Source: Mesorhizobium sp. 131-2-1 (lineage in GTDB: Bacteria; Pseudomonadota; Alphaproteobacteria; Rhizobiales; Rhizobiaceae). Taken from it: 64,000 nt of DNA. Made by a program: the position numbers and the translations under genes. Shown here one piece after another: positions 38,960 through 47,815 of this stretch. The stretch lies in assembly GCF_016756535.1 (NCBI RefSeq), contig NZ_AP023247.1, positions 1,612,501 through 1,676,500 on the forward strand, given 5' to 3'. A model generated the notes under the pieces. That model did not search any database. It worked only from the letters and a program-made list of their open reading frames with translations, and was not told the DNA's origin. Numbering within the stretch: position 1 is the first letter of the stretch; each line of letters begins with the position of its first letter.

Positions 38960-39466
38960 TTAGCCGGCATCCCTGTTGGTCAGCGCGATGTGGCAGCAGC
39001 CGGAACCGTGGCCCGGCGTCCAGGTGACGTTGTCGAAGCGCACGCCGGTCGCCTCGAACAGGCCACGGTCGAAGGCGCCGGCGATGCGGCAGAGCGTGGC
39101 GAGCTTTTCCTCGCCGACGCCTGCCTCGACCCAGGCGTCCTTCAGCGGACAGCGCTTCACTCTGAAGGCGATGTGGGTCGCGTTGCGCTCGACATCGGTC
39201 GGGTACATGTGGCCGCCATCCGGGCTTACGGCCAGAAACGCCTCGCCGATCGCCCGCGCATCGTTGGGTCCGAAATCGGCGAAGGCCACCGCCGCCACTT
39301 CCCTGCCGCGCTGCTCGATGGTGCGGATCATCACCGCCTCGGCCCTCTCGGCGCCGAGCTCCGCGGTCAGTTCGTCGAGGAACAGACGGTAGAGATCGGC
39401 CCGGTTGCGGAAAGCGGAGTCGAGCTCGCGCGACAATTTTTCGGCTCTGGCCTCGGGGTCGGTCAT
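38960..39466 (-). CDS. L-2-amino-thiazoline-4-carboxylate hydrolase family protein
   Basis: This 168-residue protein resembles the ATC hydrolase family (AtcB-like), which opens the 2-aminothiazoline-4-carboxylate ring on the way to cysteine. Visible marks are VKRCPLKDAWVEAGV, LATLCRIAGAFDRG and a closing GHGSGCCHIAL segment, with conserved cysteines. It is the last gene of the dipeptide-type operon, overlapping the ATPase stop by 4 bp, so its substrate may be what the importer brings in. Family placement is by memory of motifs. Confidence 0.7.
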   Translation of the reverse strand: MTDPEARAEKLSRELDSAFRNRADLYRLFLDELTAELGAERAEAVMIRTIEQRGREVAAVAFADFGPNDARAIGEAFLAVSPDGGHMYPTDVERNATHIAFRVKRCPLKDAWVEAGVGEEKLATLCRIAGAFDRGLFEATGVRFDNVTWTPGHGSGCCHIALTNRDAG

Positions 39467-40248
39467 AGTGCTGGGTTCCTATCCAGTCTTGGCGTCGCTG
39501 CCACCAGCGCCTTGCCGATCGCCGATTGCGGTGCCGCAATGACGGCGCGGGCGTCGCCGGTCTCGGCGATCCGCCCGGCGTCGAGAATGGCGAGGCGATG
39601 GGCGATGGCGCGGACGACGCCGAGATCATGCGAAATGAACAGATAGGCGATCCGTTCCGTGGCTTGCAGGTCGAGCAGCAGGTCCAGGATCTGGCCGCGC
39701 ACCGAGACGTCGAGCGCCGAGACGGCTTCGTCCAGCACGATCAGCGAGGGATTGGTCGCAATAGCGCGCGCGATGGCGACGCGCTGGCGCTGGCCGCCGG
39801 AGATTTCATGGATGGCGCGCGGCGCAAGATCGGAAGCCAGGCCGACGCGTTCCAGCAGGGCGGCAATGCGGCGCGGGCGCTCAGTGCGCGAGGCGAGGTC
39901 ATGGATGCGCAACGGATCGTCGAGCACGCGCGCCACGGTGGCGCGCGGGTTGAAGGCAGCGAGCGGATCCTGGAACACCATTTGCAGCCGCGCGCGCTTT
40001 GCGCGCAGGGCCGCTCCGCCCAGCGAGCGGAAATCGCCGCCTTCGAACTGGATGGTGCCGGCGTCCGGCTCGATCAGCCTTAGCACCAGCCGCGCAATGG
40101 TCGATTTGCCGCTGCCGGACGGGCCGGCGAGCGCCAGCGTCTCGCCGGGCTCGATCGCGAAGGAAACGTCGTTGACGGCGGAGACCGCCTTGCCACCGCG
40201 GCGATAGCGCTTGGTCAGGCCGGAAACGGCCAGCAATGGCGTGCTCAT
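39463..40248 (-). CDS. ABC transporter ATPase, dipeptide/oligopeptide type (DppF-like)
   Basis: This is a 261-residue ATPase with Walker A GPSGSGKST, Q-loop MVFQDPLAAFNP, signature EISGGQRQRVAIARAI, Walker B IVLDEAVSALD and H-loop ISHDLGVV. It is the second ATPase of the system, overlapping the DppD-like gene by 4 bp. Unlike its partner it has no insertion. Confidence 0.93.
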   Translation of the reverse strand: MSTPLLAVSGLTKRYRRGGKAVSAVNDVSFAIEPGETLALAGPSGSGKSTIARLVLRLIEPDAGTIQFEGGDFRSLGGAALRAKRARLQMVFQDPLAAFNPRATVARVLDDPLRIHDLASRTERPRRIAALLERVGLASDLAPRAIHEISGGQRQRVAIARAIATNPSLIVLDEAVSALDVSVRGQILDLLLDLQATERIAYLFISHDLGVVRAIAHRLAILDAGRIAETGDARAVIAAPQSAIGKALVAATPRLDRNPAL

Positions 40249-41234
40249 GCCGGCGCTCCGGTGCGCCGCAGAGGCCCGGTGTCGAGGCCGAGATGGGCGT
40301 CGAGCAGTGCGCGCGTGTAGGCGTGGCGCGGGGCGTTGACGATCTCCGCCGTCGTGCCGAGCTCGAGCAACTTGCCATGGCGGAATACGGCAATGCGTTC
40401 AGCAAGCTCGGCGGCGAGCGCAATGTCGTGGCTGATGAACAGAAGCGTCATGCCGTCCTCGGCCACCAGCCGCCGGATGAGCGACACGATCTCGGCCTGC
40501 ACGATGGTGTCGAGTGCGCTGGTCGCCTCGTCGGCGATCAGCAGTCTTGGCCCGGCGGCAATTGCCGCGGCGATCGCCACGCGCTGCTTCTGGCCGCCGG
40601 AAAGCTGGTGCGGGTAGGCGCGCATGGCGGCGCCAGGGTCAGGCAAGCGGACGCGTTCGAGCAGGGTTCTGGCTTTGGCGTAGGCTCGAGGCCAGCCGAG
40701 GTTGAGATGCGTGTGGGCGACTTCGGCGATCTGCTTGCCGATCGGCATGACCGGGTCGAGGCTGGCGGAGGGATCCTGGAAGACGAAGCCGGTGTCGCGG
40801 CCGAGGAGGGGAACGAACTTAGGCTGGAGTTCCTTCACACCCCCCTCTGTCCTGCCGGACATCTCCCCCGCAAGGGGGGAGATTGAGCTGTCATCGCTGC
40901 TTTCGCCAATCTCCAACGTTGCAGGAGGAGAGCCAACGGCGAAGGTGCTGATCTCCCCCCTTGCGGGGGAGATGTCCGGCAGGACAGAGGGGGGTGCCTT
41001 GGCACCCGCGCTTGATGGCAAGAACCAATCGATCTGCCCCTCAATCCTGGCAGACCCCGGCAGCAACCCAGCGATCGCCAGCGCCAGCGTGCTCTTGCCA
41101 GAACCGCTTTCGCCGATGATGGCCAGGCGCTCACCGGCCTCGATCTCCAGGCCGACGCCCTGCAGCGCCGGCACCTCAACGCCATTGCCGCGGTAGGCGA
41201 CCGAAAGGTCGCGGATTGAAAGCAGCGCCGTCAC
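40245..41234 (-). CDS. ABC transporter ATPase, DppD-like, with in-frame palindromic insertion
   Basis: This 329-residue ATPase has Walker A GESGSGKST (about residues 41-49), Q-loop FVFQDPSASLDP (about 151), signature QLSGGQKQRVAIAAAI, Walker B LIADEATSALD and H-loop ISHDIALA. Between Walker A and the Q-loop, residues about 80-132 are encoded by a 159-bp palindromic repeat (40838-40996) and are proline/serine/glycine-rich. The frame stays open, so the protein could be made with an extra surface loop. The rest matches DppD. It overlaps its neighbours by 4 bp on both sides. Confidence 0.92.
   Translation of the reverse strand: MTALLSIRDLSVAYRGNGVEVPALQGVGLEIEAGERLAIIGESGSGKSTLALAIAGLLPGSARIEGQIDWFLPSSAGAKAPPSVLPDISPARGEISTFAVGSPPATLEIGESSDDSSISPLAGEMSGRTEGGVKELQPKFVPLLGRDTGFVFQDPSASLDPVMPIGKQIAEVAHTHLNLGWPRAYAKARTLLERVRLPDPGAAMRAYPHQLSGGQKQRVAIAAAIAAGPRLLIADEATSALDTIVQAEIVSLIRRLVAEDGMTLLFISHDIALAAELAERIAVFRHGKLLELGTTAEIVNAPRHAYTRALLDAHLGLDTGPLRRTGAPA
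40838..40996. repeat. Palindromic repeat element, copy 1, inside an ABC ATPase gene
   Basis: Perfect 32-bp terminal inverted repeats lie at 40838-40869 and 40965-40996. Each end also folds into a smaller hairpin with arms ATCTCCCCC and GGGGGAGAT. The whole is 159 bp, exactly 53 codons. It shares both the arms and much of the centre (around CATCGCTG and CGCCAATCTCCAACG) with the copy at 43095-43254, so it is a mobile or dispersed repeat family and not part of the ancestral gene. Confidence 0.93.
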
Positions 41235-42061
41235 GACAGGCTTCTCCGCACCGCAGTCGTTTCGACGACGCCTTCGCCGGCGAGGTAGACACCGAGCACG
41301 GTCAGCACCAGGGCGATGCCGGGAATGATCGACAGGGAAGGCGCGGTGCGCAGCACGGCGCGGCCTTCCGCGATCATGCCGCCCCAGGTGACGCGGTTGG
41401 GGTCGCCTAGCCCGAGAAAGGAAAGTGCTGCCTCGGTGAGGATCGCCGCCGCGACGATCACCGACGACAGCGCCAGCACCGGCGGCAGCGTGTTGGGCAG
41501 CACTTCGCGAAAGGCGATCTCGAGCGGATGCATGCCGATGACGCGGGCGCCGGCGACATAGTCGCGCTCGCGGATCGACAGCACCTCGGCGCGCGCGACG
41601 CGCGCCGGTCCGGTCCAGGCACCGAGCGCGATGGCCGCGACGACGACGCCGAGCGACGGGCCGACAATGCTGACGAAGGCGAGTGCCAGCAGGAAGCCGG
41701 GCACCGTCTGGAAGGCGTCGGTGACGCGCATCAGCACCTCATCGGCGAGGCCGCCGGCAAAGCCGGCCAGCGTTCCGATCACCACGCCGATGATAAGGGC
41801 GGCAGCGGACGCCGCCAGACCGACGGCCAGCGAGGTGCGGGCTCCATGAAAGAGCTCGGCAAGCACGTCACGGCCGAGCCGGTCGGTGCCGAACGGCAGC
41901 GACCAGTCCTGGAAGGGCGGCAGCAGAGCCGGACCTGCGATTGCCTGCGGGTCGCCGGGAAAGATCAGCGAAGCGGATAGCGCCATGGCGAACAGCACCG
42001 CCAGGATGATTGCGCCGGCGACTGCCTCCGGCGTGCGCAGCAAACGGCGAAGCCCGTTCAC
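41231..42061 (-). CDS. ABC transporter permease, DppC-like
   Basis: This is a 276-residue permease with about six membrane segments; FGTDRLGRDVLAEL near residue 58 and the EAA loop GMHPLEIAFREVLPNTLPPVL are DppC marks. GTG 42061 overlaps the DppB-like stop as GTGA, and its own stop overlaps the DppD-like start by 4 bp. Confidence 0.93.
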   Translation of the reverse strand: MNGLRRLLRTPEAVAGAIILAVLFAMALSASLIFPGDPQAIAGPALLPPFQDWSLPFGTDRLGRDVLAELFHGARTSLAVGLAASAAALIIGVVIGTLAGFAGGLADEVLMRVTDAFQTVPGFLLALAFVSIVGPSLGVVVAAIALGAWTGPARVARAEVLSIRERDYVAGARVIGMHPLEIAFREVLPNTLPPVLALSSVIVAAAILTEAALSFLGLGDPNRVTWGGMIAEGRAVLRTAPSLSIIPGIALVLTVLGVYLAGEGVVETTAVRRSLS

Positions 42062-43044
42062 GCTCCGGCCTCGCTGGCGCCGACGCGCGGATCGAGCACG
42101 GCATAGGCGAGGTCGACCAGCAGGTTGATCAGGATGACGAGCACGGCGCTGGTGAGAATGATGCCGAGAAGCAGCGGCGTGTCGCGTCCCGCGACAGCTT
42201 CCTGCGCCAGCCGGCCGAGGCCGGGCACGGCAAAGACGCTTTCGATGACGACGCTGCCGCCCAGCATCTGCGCCGACTGCAGCCCGAGCATGGTGACCAA
42301 GGGCAAGAGCGCGTTGCGGGCGACATGGGCGAGCACGATACGGCGGCGCGACAGGCCCCTGGCGCGGGCTGCGAGGACGAAGTCCTGCCGCCAGGCCTCG
42401 GCCATGCCGGCGCGCATCATGCGCAGATAGAGCGCGAGATAGATGAAGCCGAGTGCCGACACCGGCAGCACGAGGTGGGTGGCGATGTCGGCGGCGCGGT
42501 CGAGGCCGGTCTTGCCTGAGGCGATGGTCTCGATGCCGCCGATCGGCAGCCAGCGCAGGTCGACGGCGAAGACAACGATCAGCACCAGGCCGAGCCAGAA
42601 GCCGGGCACGGCATAGAGCGCCAGCGAGCCGATCGACAGGAAGCGGTCGCGAAGGCTGCCTGGTCGCGCGCCTGCATAGATGCCGAGCGCCGAGCCGAGG
42701 CCGAAGGACAGCGCGGTGGCGCTGCCCATCAGGATGAGCGTGGTGGGCAAGCGTTCGAGGACGACGTCGCGGATCGGGCGCGAGAAGGTGACGGACTGGC
42801 CGAGGTCGAGATGGCAGAGCGCCCAGAGATAGTTGGCGAGCCGCGTCAGTTCCGACTGGTCGAGACCCCAGCGATGGCGCAGCACCTCGATCAGGCCGGC
42901 ATCGCCGCCGGTCGAGACGATGTAGGCATCGACCGCGTCGCCGGGGGCCGCCTCGAGCAGAAGGAAGGTGCCGATGACGACGATCAGGAGCACGAAGACG
43001 CTGCCGACGAGACGGCGGCGGATGAGGGCGAGGGCGCGGTTCAT
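42058..43044 (-). CDS. ABC transporter permease, DppB-like
   Basis: This is a 328-residue permease with an N-terminal membrane segment, a periplasmic region containing WGLDQSELTRL and five further segments. The EAA-like loop is ARARGLSRRRIVLAHVARNAL. It partners the DppC-like permease. Upstream, 275 bp with a palindromic repeat separates it from the binding-protein gene. Confidence 0.93.
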   Translation of the reverse strand: MNRALALIRRRLVGSVFVLLIVVIGTFLLLEAAPGDAVDAYIVSTGGDAGLIEVLRHRWGLDQSELTRLANYLWALCHLDLGQSVTFSRPIRDVVLERLPTTLILMGSATALSFGLGSALGIYAGARPGSLRDRFLSIGSLALYAVPGFWLGLVLIVVFAVDLRWLPIGGIETIASGKTGLDRAADIATHLVLPVSALGFIYLALYLRMMRAGMAEAWRQDFVLAARARGLSRRRIVLAHVARNALLPLVTMLGLQSAQMLGGSVVIESVFAVPGLGRLAQEAVAGRDTPLLLGIILTSAVLVILINLLVDLAYAVLDPRVGASEAGA

Positions 43045-43094
43045 GGGGAAGGGGCGATTGCGCTAGAGCCAAACTCGCAAGGTTGAGCTCTACG

Positions 43095-43254
43095 GCGCCC
43101 CCCTCTGTCCTGCCGGACATCTCCCCCACTTCGGGGGAGATCGGTTGTCATCGCTGCCTTCGCCAATCTCCAACGTCGCAGGATTGAGTTAGGCGCGGGA
43201 CCTGCTGATCTCCCCCCTCGTGGGGGAGATGTCCGGCAGGACAGAGGGGGGCGC
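43095..43254. repeat. Palindromic repeat element, copy 2, intergenic
   Basis: Perfect 33-bp inverted repeats lie at 43095-43127 and 43222-43254, total 160 bp. It has the same arms and similar centre as copy 1 within the DppD-like gene. It lies between the binding-protein gene and the DppB-like gene, where its hairpins could end or protect the transcript and so lower permease expression relative to the binding protein. The remaining parts of 43045-43319 hold nothing else. Confidence 0.93.
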
Positions 43255-43319
43255 GAAGGAACGCTCATCGTCAAACCTGAGCACCCGGACACGCGAACCG
43301 CAAGCCTGTAGAGCTGCGA

Positions 43320-44930
43320 TCAGCCGGCCAAATAGGTGTCCGCCCAGTTCGAGACTGCCCAGCGCGGGTTGTTGGCGATATTCCCCACCGTTTCGCGGGC
43401 GACGCTGATAAAACTCCATTCGGCGACGTTGATCAGCGGCAGGTCGGCCGCCACCTTCTTCTGGAATTCCTTGTAGAGGTCGGTGCGCGCCGATGTGTCG
43501 AGCGTCTCGGAGGCCTTGGCGATGAGCGCGTCGAGATCCGCGTTCTTGTAGCCGCCCTGGTTGGAGAAGGGCACGCCGTCGGGAATGCCGCTCTGCACCA
43601 GGATGGTGGTCGAGATCGCCGGGTCGCCGCGGAACACCGGCGGGCCGACGGCGAGGTCGAAGGCATGGTCGGTGTAGACCGCCTTGATGTGGGCTGGAGA
43701 ATCGTTGTTGACCAGTTCGGCGTCGATGCCGATTGCGGCCAGCGCCTGGCGCAGATAATCGCCGAACTGCTTGGTCTCGTTGAAGTAGGGCGCCGGCAAA
43801 AGTTTCAGCGAGAAGCGCTTGCCGTCGGGGCCCTTCTTGTAGCCGGCCTCGTCGAGAAGCGCATTGGCCTTGGCGACGTCGAAGGCATAGGTCGGCACGT
43901 CGGCGGTGTAGAATTGCGGATCGTTCTTCGGCACCGGGCCGGTCGCGGTCGCGGCGTAGCCGAGGAAGATCGTCTTGACGACGAAGTCCTTGTCGATGGC
44001 ATGGGCGATCGCCTGCCGGACCTTGATGTCGGCTAGCTCCTTGCGGCGATGGTTGATCTCGACGACGAGCTGGTAGGTCAGCCCCTCATAGCCCTTGGTG
44101 ATCACCTTCAGGCCCGCCACCTTGGAGATGCGGTCGAGATCGGCGAGCGGCACGGCGGAGAAGGCGGCGAGCTGGATCTCCTCCGCTTCGAGCGCGGCCG
44201 CGGCCGAGCCACGGTCCGGCAGCACCTGGTAGACGATCTCGTCGAGATAGGGCTCGTCCTTCCCCCAATAGTCGGCGTTCTTAGCCAGCCGGTAATACTG
44301 GCCGGCCTTGTATTCGGCGAATTTGAACGGGCCGGTGCCGACCGGCGCGTTGTTGGCCGGGTTCTCCTCGATCTTGCCGTTCTCGTAGACGTGCTTCGGC
44401 ACCACGCTGCTCAGTGCGGGCAAGGCGTTGCGGATCAGCTGGAACGGCGTCGGCTTGGCGAATTTGAAGACGGCGGTCAGTTCGTCCGGCGTTTCGACGG
44501 CTGCCAGGTCCTTGAACACGGTGCGGCCGAGATTCTGCAGCGGCTTCCACACCTGCAGCGCCGAGAAGGCGACGTCGGCGGAGGTGAAGGGCTTGCCGTC
44601 ATGCCACTTGACGCCATCGCGCAATTTGAACGTCACCGACAGGCCGTCGGCGGCGCCTTCCCAGGAGAGTGCGAGGCGCGGCTGGAGTCCGTCCTTGCCG
44701 TCGAAGGAGGCCTCGGCCAGCGTCTCCACGACCTTGCTGGAGATAAAGAAGACGCCGTTGGAAGCGACGATCGCCGGGTTGAGGTTGCGCGGCTCGGAAT
44801 CGGCGGCGACGACCAGCCGGCCGCCCTTCTTTGGCGTCTGCGCGCGACCGATCGCCGGCATGGCGGTGGAGGCGAGCAGCGCCGCCGAACCGGCAAGCAC
44901 GCTGCGCCTGGAGATGGTGAAAGCTGACAT
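43320..44930 (-). CDS. ABC substrate-binding protein, family 5 (dipeptide/oligopeptide type)
   Basis: This is a 536-residue binding protein of the DppA/OppA family. A Tat signal (ISRRSVLAGSAALL) precedes cleavage near GRAQTP. Family marks are GGRLVVAADSEPRNLNPA, LRDGVKWHDGKPFTSADV and GTGPFKF. ATG 44930 has GGAGGTCGATC upstream. Such proteins bind peptides, but also many other compounds; the ATC hydrolase at the operon end hints at a thiazoline or cysteine-like ligand. Confidence 0.93.
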   Translation of the reverse strand: MSAFTISRRSVLAGSAALLASTAMPAIGRAQTPKKGGRLVVAADSEPRNLNPAIVASNGVFFISSKVVETLAEASFDGKDGLQPRLALSWEGAADGLSVTFKLRDGVKWHDGKPFTSADVAFSALQVWKPLQNLGRTVFKDLAAVETPDELTAVFKFAKPTPFQLIRNALPALSSVVPKHVYENGKIEENPANNAPVGTGPFKFAEYKAGQYYRLAKNADYWGKDEPYLDEIVYQVLPDRGSAAAALEAEEIQLAAFSAVPLADLDRISKVAGLKVITKGYEGLTYQLVVEINHRRKELADIKVRQAIAHAIDKDFVVKTIFLGYAATATGPVPKNDPQFYTADVPTYAFDVAKANALLDEAGYKKGPDGKRFSLKLLPAPYFNETKQFGDYLRQALAAIGIDAELVNNDSPAHIKAVYTDHAFDLAVGPPVFRGDPAISTTILVQSGIPDGVPFSNQGGYKNADLDALIAKASETLDTSARTDLYKEFQKKVAADLPLINVAEWSFISVARETVGNIANNPRWAVSNWADTYLAG

Positions 44931-45313
44931 GATCGACCTCCGTCCTCCGCGCCACCGGTCGGGCGCCATTCCCCTCGGCGCTAGCGGGTCCGCGAGCGTC
45001 GTTGCGGCGGCGATTATGGCCCTTGCCAAGGGTTTCGCCAGAGACGGATTTGGCGCATTCTGGCGTGGCTTTGAAATTTCCGTCCGCTGGACCAGTTGCT
45101 GAGCAAGCGGCCCGATCGGCAAGTCTGGTAGGACCAGATATCGCGATCGACGGCCGATGCGCGGCAATGTGAAGTCTGACGGGGCCGAAAGGCCCATTTC
45201 TGGCTGGACCAGAGTGGGCAAGATGGTGCAGATTTGGATGACAGCCAGACGATCAGCAACCAGCGCAGCCGGCGAGCCGGCCCGATCGGCCGGCACATTC
45301 AGGGAGAGAAAGA
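44931..45313. promoter_or_regulatory. Divergent control region with three CTGG-CCAG palindromes
   Basis: This 383-bp region separates the leftward binding-protein gene from the rightward M24 gene and has no gene. It holds TCTGGTAGGACCAGA at 45124-45138 (perfect 6-bp arms) and two CTGGACCAG palindromes at 45087-45095 and 45204-45212. The first motif recurs at 49909-49923. These are good operator candidates for one regulator of both directions. Confidence 0.55.
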
Positions 45314-46501
45314 ATGAACATCGCTCCGGGCAAGAATGCCGCCGCCATTCCGTTCGACCAGGCGAGGCTGGACGGGCTGATGGAGGAGGCCGGCATCGAC
45401 GTGCTGCTCGCCACCTCCAAGCACAACACGCAGTATCTGCTCGGCGGCTACAAGTTCATCTTCTTCGCGGCCATGGACGCGATCGGCCACAGCCGCTACC
45501 TGCCCATCGTCGTCTATGAGAAGGGCGGGCCGGATCGTGCCGCCTATATCGGCAATCGCATGGAGGGTGCCGAGCATCAGAACAACCCGTTCTGGACGCC
45601 AACCTTGCACGCCGCCTGCTGGGGCACGCTCGATGCCGCCAATCTCGCCGTCGAGCATGTGCGCAAGATCGGCAAGGATGGAGCCCGCATAGGCATCGAG
45701 CCGGCCTTCCTGCCGTCGGACGCCTACGCGCTGATCCGCAAGGCGCTGCCGGACGCGAAGCTCATCGATGCGACCGGCATGCTGGAGCGAATGCGCGCCA
45801 TCAAGACCGACGCCGAGCTCGAAAAGCTGCGCATCGCTTCCGAGCTGATCACCGATTCCATGCTGGCGACCATCCAATGGGCGCGCGAAGGCACGACCAA
45901 GACCGAGATCATCGAGCAGCTCAGGCGCGAGGAGACCAATCGCGGCGCGCATTTCGAATATTGCCTGCTGACGCTCGGCTCCAGCCACAACCGGGCGGCC
46001 TCGCCGCAGGCGTGGAAGAAGGGTGAGGTGCTGTCGATCGATTCCGGCGGCAACTATCACGGCTATATCGGCGATCTCTGCCGCATGGGCATCCTCGGCG
46101 AGCCGGACGCCGAGCTGGAGGATCTGCTGGCCGAGGTTGAAGCGGTGCAGCAGGCGGCCTTTTCCAAGGTCAGGGCGGGCACGCTCGGCGGTGACATGAT
46201 CTCCTACGCGGAAGCCGTGCTGAAAGCCTCGAAGGTGGCCCCCTACACCGATTTCTTCGCCCACGGCATGGGGCTGATCACGCATGAGGCGCCGTTCCTG
46301 ATGACCAACCATCCGGTCACCTATGAAGGCACCTATGCGACAAAGCCGCTGGAGACGAACATGGTGCTCTCGGTCGAGACGACCATGCTCCATTCAAGGC
46401 GCGGCTTCATCAAGCTGGAGGACACGGTTGCGGTGACGGACACCGGCTACGTGATGTTCGGCGACCGGGCCAGGGGGTGGAACAGGGGTGGGACGGCTTA
46501 G
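45314..46501 (+). CDS. M24 family metallopeptidase / creatinase-like protein
   Basis: This 395-residue protein has an N-terminal creatinase/prolidase domain (about 1-160) and a C-terminal pita-bread domain. Metal ligands visible are the two Asp in DSGGNYHGYIGDL, His in AHGMGLITHE, and Glu in VETTML and KLEDTV, so it is a true Xaa-Pro dipeptidase-type metalloenzyme; creatinases lack some of these. Ribosome site AGGGAGAGAAAG. It may cleave an N-terminal dipeptide-like bond in a compound imported by the adjacent dipeptide-type system. Confidence 0.9.
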   Translation: MNIAPGKNAAAIPFDQARLDGLMEEAGIDVLLATSKHNTQYLLGGYKFIFFAAMDAIGHSRYLPIVVYEKGGPDRAAYIGNRMEGAEHQNNPFWTPTLHAACWGTLDAANLAVEHVRKIGKDGARIGIEPAFLPSDAYALIRKALPDAKLIDATGMLERMRAIKTDAELEKLRIASELITDSMLATIQWAREGTTKTEIIEQLRREETNRGAHFEYCLLTLGSSHNRAASPQAWKKGEVLSIDSGGNYHGYIGDLCRMGILGEPDAELEDLLAEVEAVQQAAFSKVRAGTLGGDMISYAEAVLKASKVAPYTDFFAHGMGLITHEAPFLMTNHPVTYEGTYATKPLETNMVLSVETTMLHSRRGFIKLEDTVAVTDTGYVMFGDRARGWNRGGTA

Positions 46502-46512
46502 CCAGCGTTCCC

Positions 46513-46932
46513 TTACTTCCCAGCCGGCGGCAGCAGCCTGAAGTCCGGCAGTTCGCGCAGCGCCAGTTCAGGGCCGGTGGGAGAATAGACGACGAAGAGC
46601 TGCATAGGCTGGTCGCCGGTGTTCAGCGTCGAATGGAAGCGGCTCTCGGGCACGTAGACGGTGCAGCCGGGGCCGACCTTCGCCACCACCGGGTTACCGT
46701 TCTCGTCTTCGACCATCTGCTCGCCATGCCCCGAGATGACGAAGATGATCTCCTCGGCGCCCGGATGGTTGTGGCGGGTGTGGCCCTTGCCGGAGGGCAG
46801 GTCGACGACGCCGCCGGAAAAGCGCTCCGCACCATTCACTTCTGGCGCGACCGTGAGGGCCAGCCTGCCCCAGTCGAAGCCGAAGGCGCTGACGTCCTTC
46901 GGGTACACGAACACCTTGCTCTTGTCGGTCAT
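46513..46932 (-). CDS. Cupin-domain protein
   Basis: This is a 139-residue single cupin: HTRHNHPGAEEIIFVISGHGE holds the two histidines and glutamate of the metal site, and ESRFHSTLN gives the third histidine. The ribosome site AAGGGATGAGTCG precedes the ATG at 46932. It is 4 bp downstream of the TIM-barrel gene on the same strand, so it belongs to the Tm-1-like unit. No specific substrate can be given. Confidence 0.88.
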   Translation of the reverse strand: MTDKSKVFVYPKDVSAFGFDWGRLALTVAPEVNGAERFSGGVVDLPSGKGHTRHNHPGAEEIIFVISGHGEQMVEDENGNPVVAKVGPGCTVYVPESRFHSTLNTGDQPMQLFVVYSPTGPELALRELPDFRLLPPAGK

Positions 46933-46936
46933 CGAC

Positions 46937-47803
46937 TCATCCCTTCTTTTTCTTTGCATTCGTTTTCGCGCCGCCGATCGATACCGCCTTGAAATCCGCG
47001 GTCTGTCTTGCGATCGCCGCTTCAGCCGGCAGCCGCTCCATCGAGCTCGCGCCATAGAAACCGTGCAGCCCTTCGCAGCGCTCCAGGATGTAGCGCGCGT
47101 CGTCCGGCATCGAGATCGGACCGCCGTGGCAGAGCAGGATCACGTCCTTGCGCACCAAACGCGCGGCCGCCGCGATGGCGTCGATCTCCTTTACGCAGTC
47201 GTCGAGCGACTTGGCCGAGGTGGCGCCGATGGAGCCGCCTGTCGTCACGCCCATATGGGCGACGATGATGTCGGCGCCGGCTTTCGTCATGGCGCGCGCT
47301 TCGTCCGGGTTGAAGACGTAAGGGGTCGTAAGAAGATCGAGCTTGCGAGCCTCGGCGATCATGTCGACCTCGAGCCCGAAGCCCATGCCGGTCTCCTCGA
47401 AGCTTTGCCGCATGGTGCCGTCGAACAGGCCGATGGTGGGGAAGTTCTGAACACCGGAAAAGCCCATCGTCTTCAGCTCGGCCAGGAACAGCGGCATGAT
47501 GACGAAGGGATCGGTGCCGTTGACACCGGCTAGTACCGGCGTCTTCTTCACCACCGGCAGCACCTCGTAGGCCATCTCCTTGACGATCTCGTTGGCATTG
47601 CCATAGGCGAGCAGGCCGGCGGCCGAGCCGCGACCGGCCATGCGGTAGCGGCCGGAATTGTAGATGATGATGAGGTCGATGCCGCCGGCTTCCTCGGCCT
47701 TGGCCGACAGGCCGGTGCCGGCGCCGCCGCCGACGATCGGCGTGCCATCGGCGATCATCTTGCGGAATTTTTCCAGGATTTTCTTGCGCGGTATGGCGGC
47801 CAT
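46937..47803 (-). CDS. Phosphoenolpyruvate hydrolase-like TIM-barrel protein
   Basis: This 288-residue protein matches the family annotated as PEP hydrolase or TIM-barrel signal-transduction protein. Marks are [35 protein letters not shown] and [12 protein letters not shown]. In plants and fungi this domain is fused behind a Tm-1-like domain; here the Tm-1-like gene is separate, 12 bp upstream. The biochemical role is poorly known. A lysine-rich C-terminus is present. Confidence 0.87.
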   Translation of the reverse strand: MAAIPRKKILEKFRKMIADGTPIVGGGAGTGLSAKAEEAGGIDLIIIYNSGRYRMAGRGSAAGLLAYGNANEIVKEMAYEVLPVVKKTPVLAGVNGTDPFVIMPLFLAELKTMGFSGVQNFPTIGLFDGTMRQSFEETGMGFGLEVDMIAEARKLDLLTTPYVFNPDEARAMTKAGADIIVAHMGVTTGGSIGATSAKSLDDCVKEIDAIAAAARLVRKDVILLCHGGPISMPDDARYILERCEGLHGFYGASSMERLPAEAAIARQTADFKAVSIGGAKTNAKKKKG

Positions 47804-47815
47804 GCTTGTCGGATC

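Noticed and set aside
41231..43129. 632-codon minus-strand frame spanning the DppB- and DppC-like region
   Set aside because: Only its last 276 codons are the DppC-like permease; the first part is an out-of-frame read of the DppB-like gene, so it is not a fusion.
40838..43254. Palindromic elements as a CRISPR array or insertion sequence
   Set aside because: There are only two copies, no spacers, no transposase and no clear target duplication; they are dispersed palindromic repeats.
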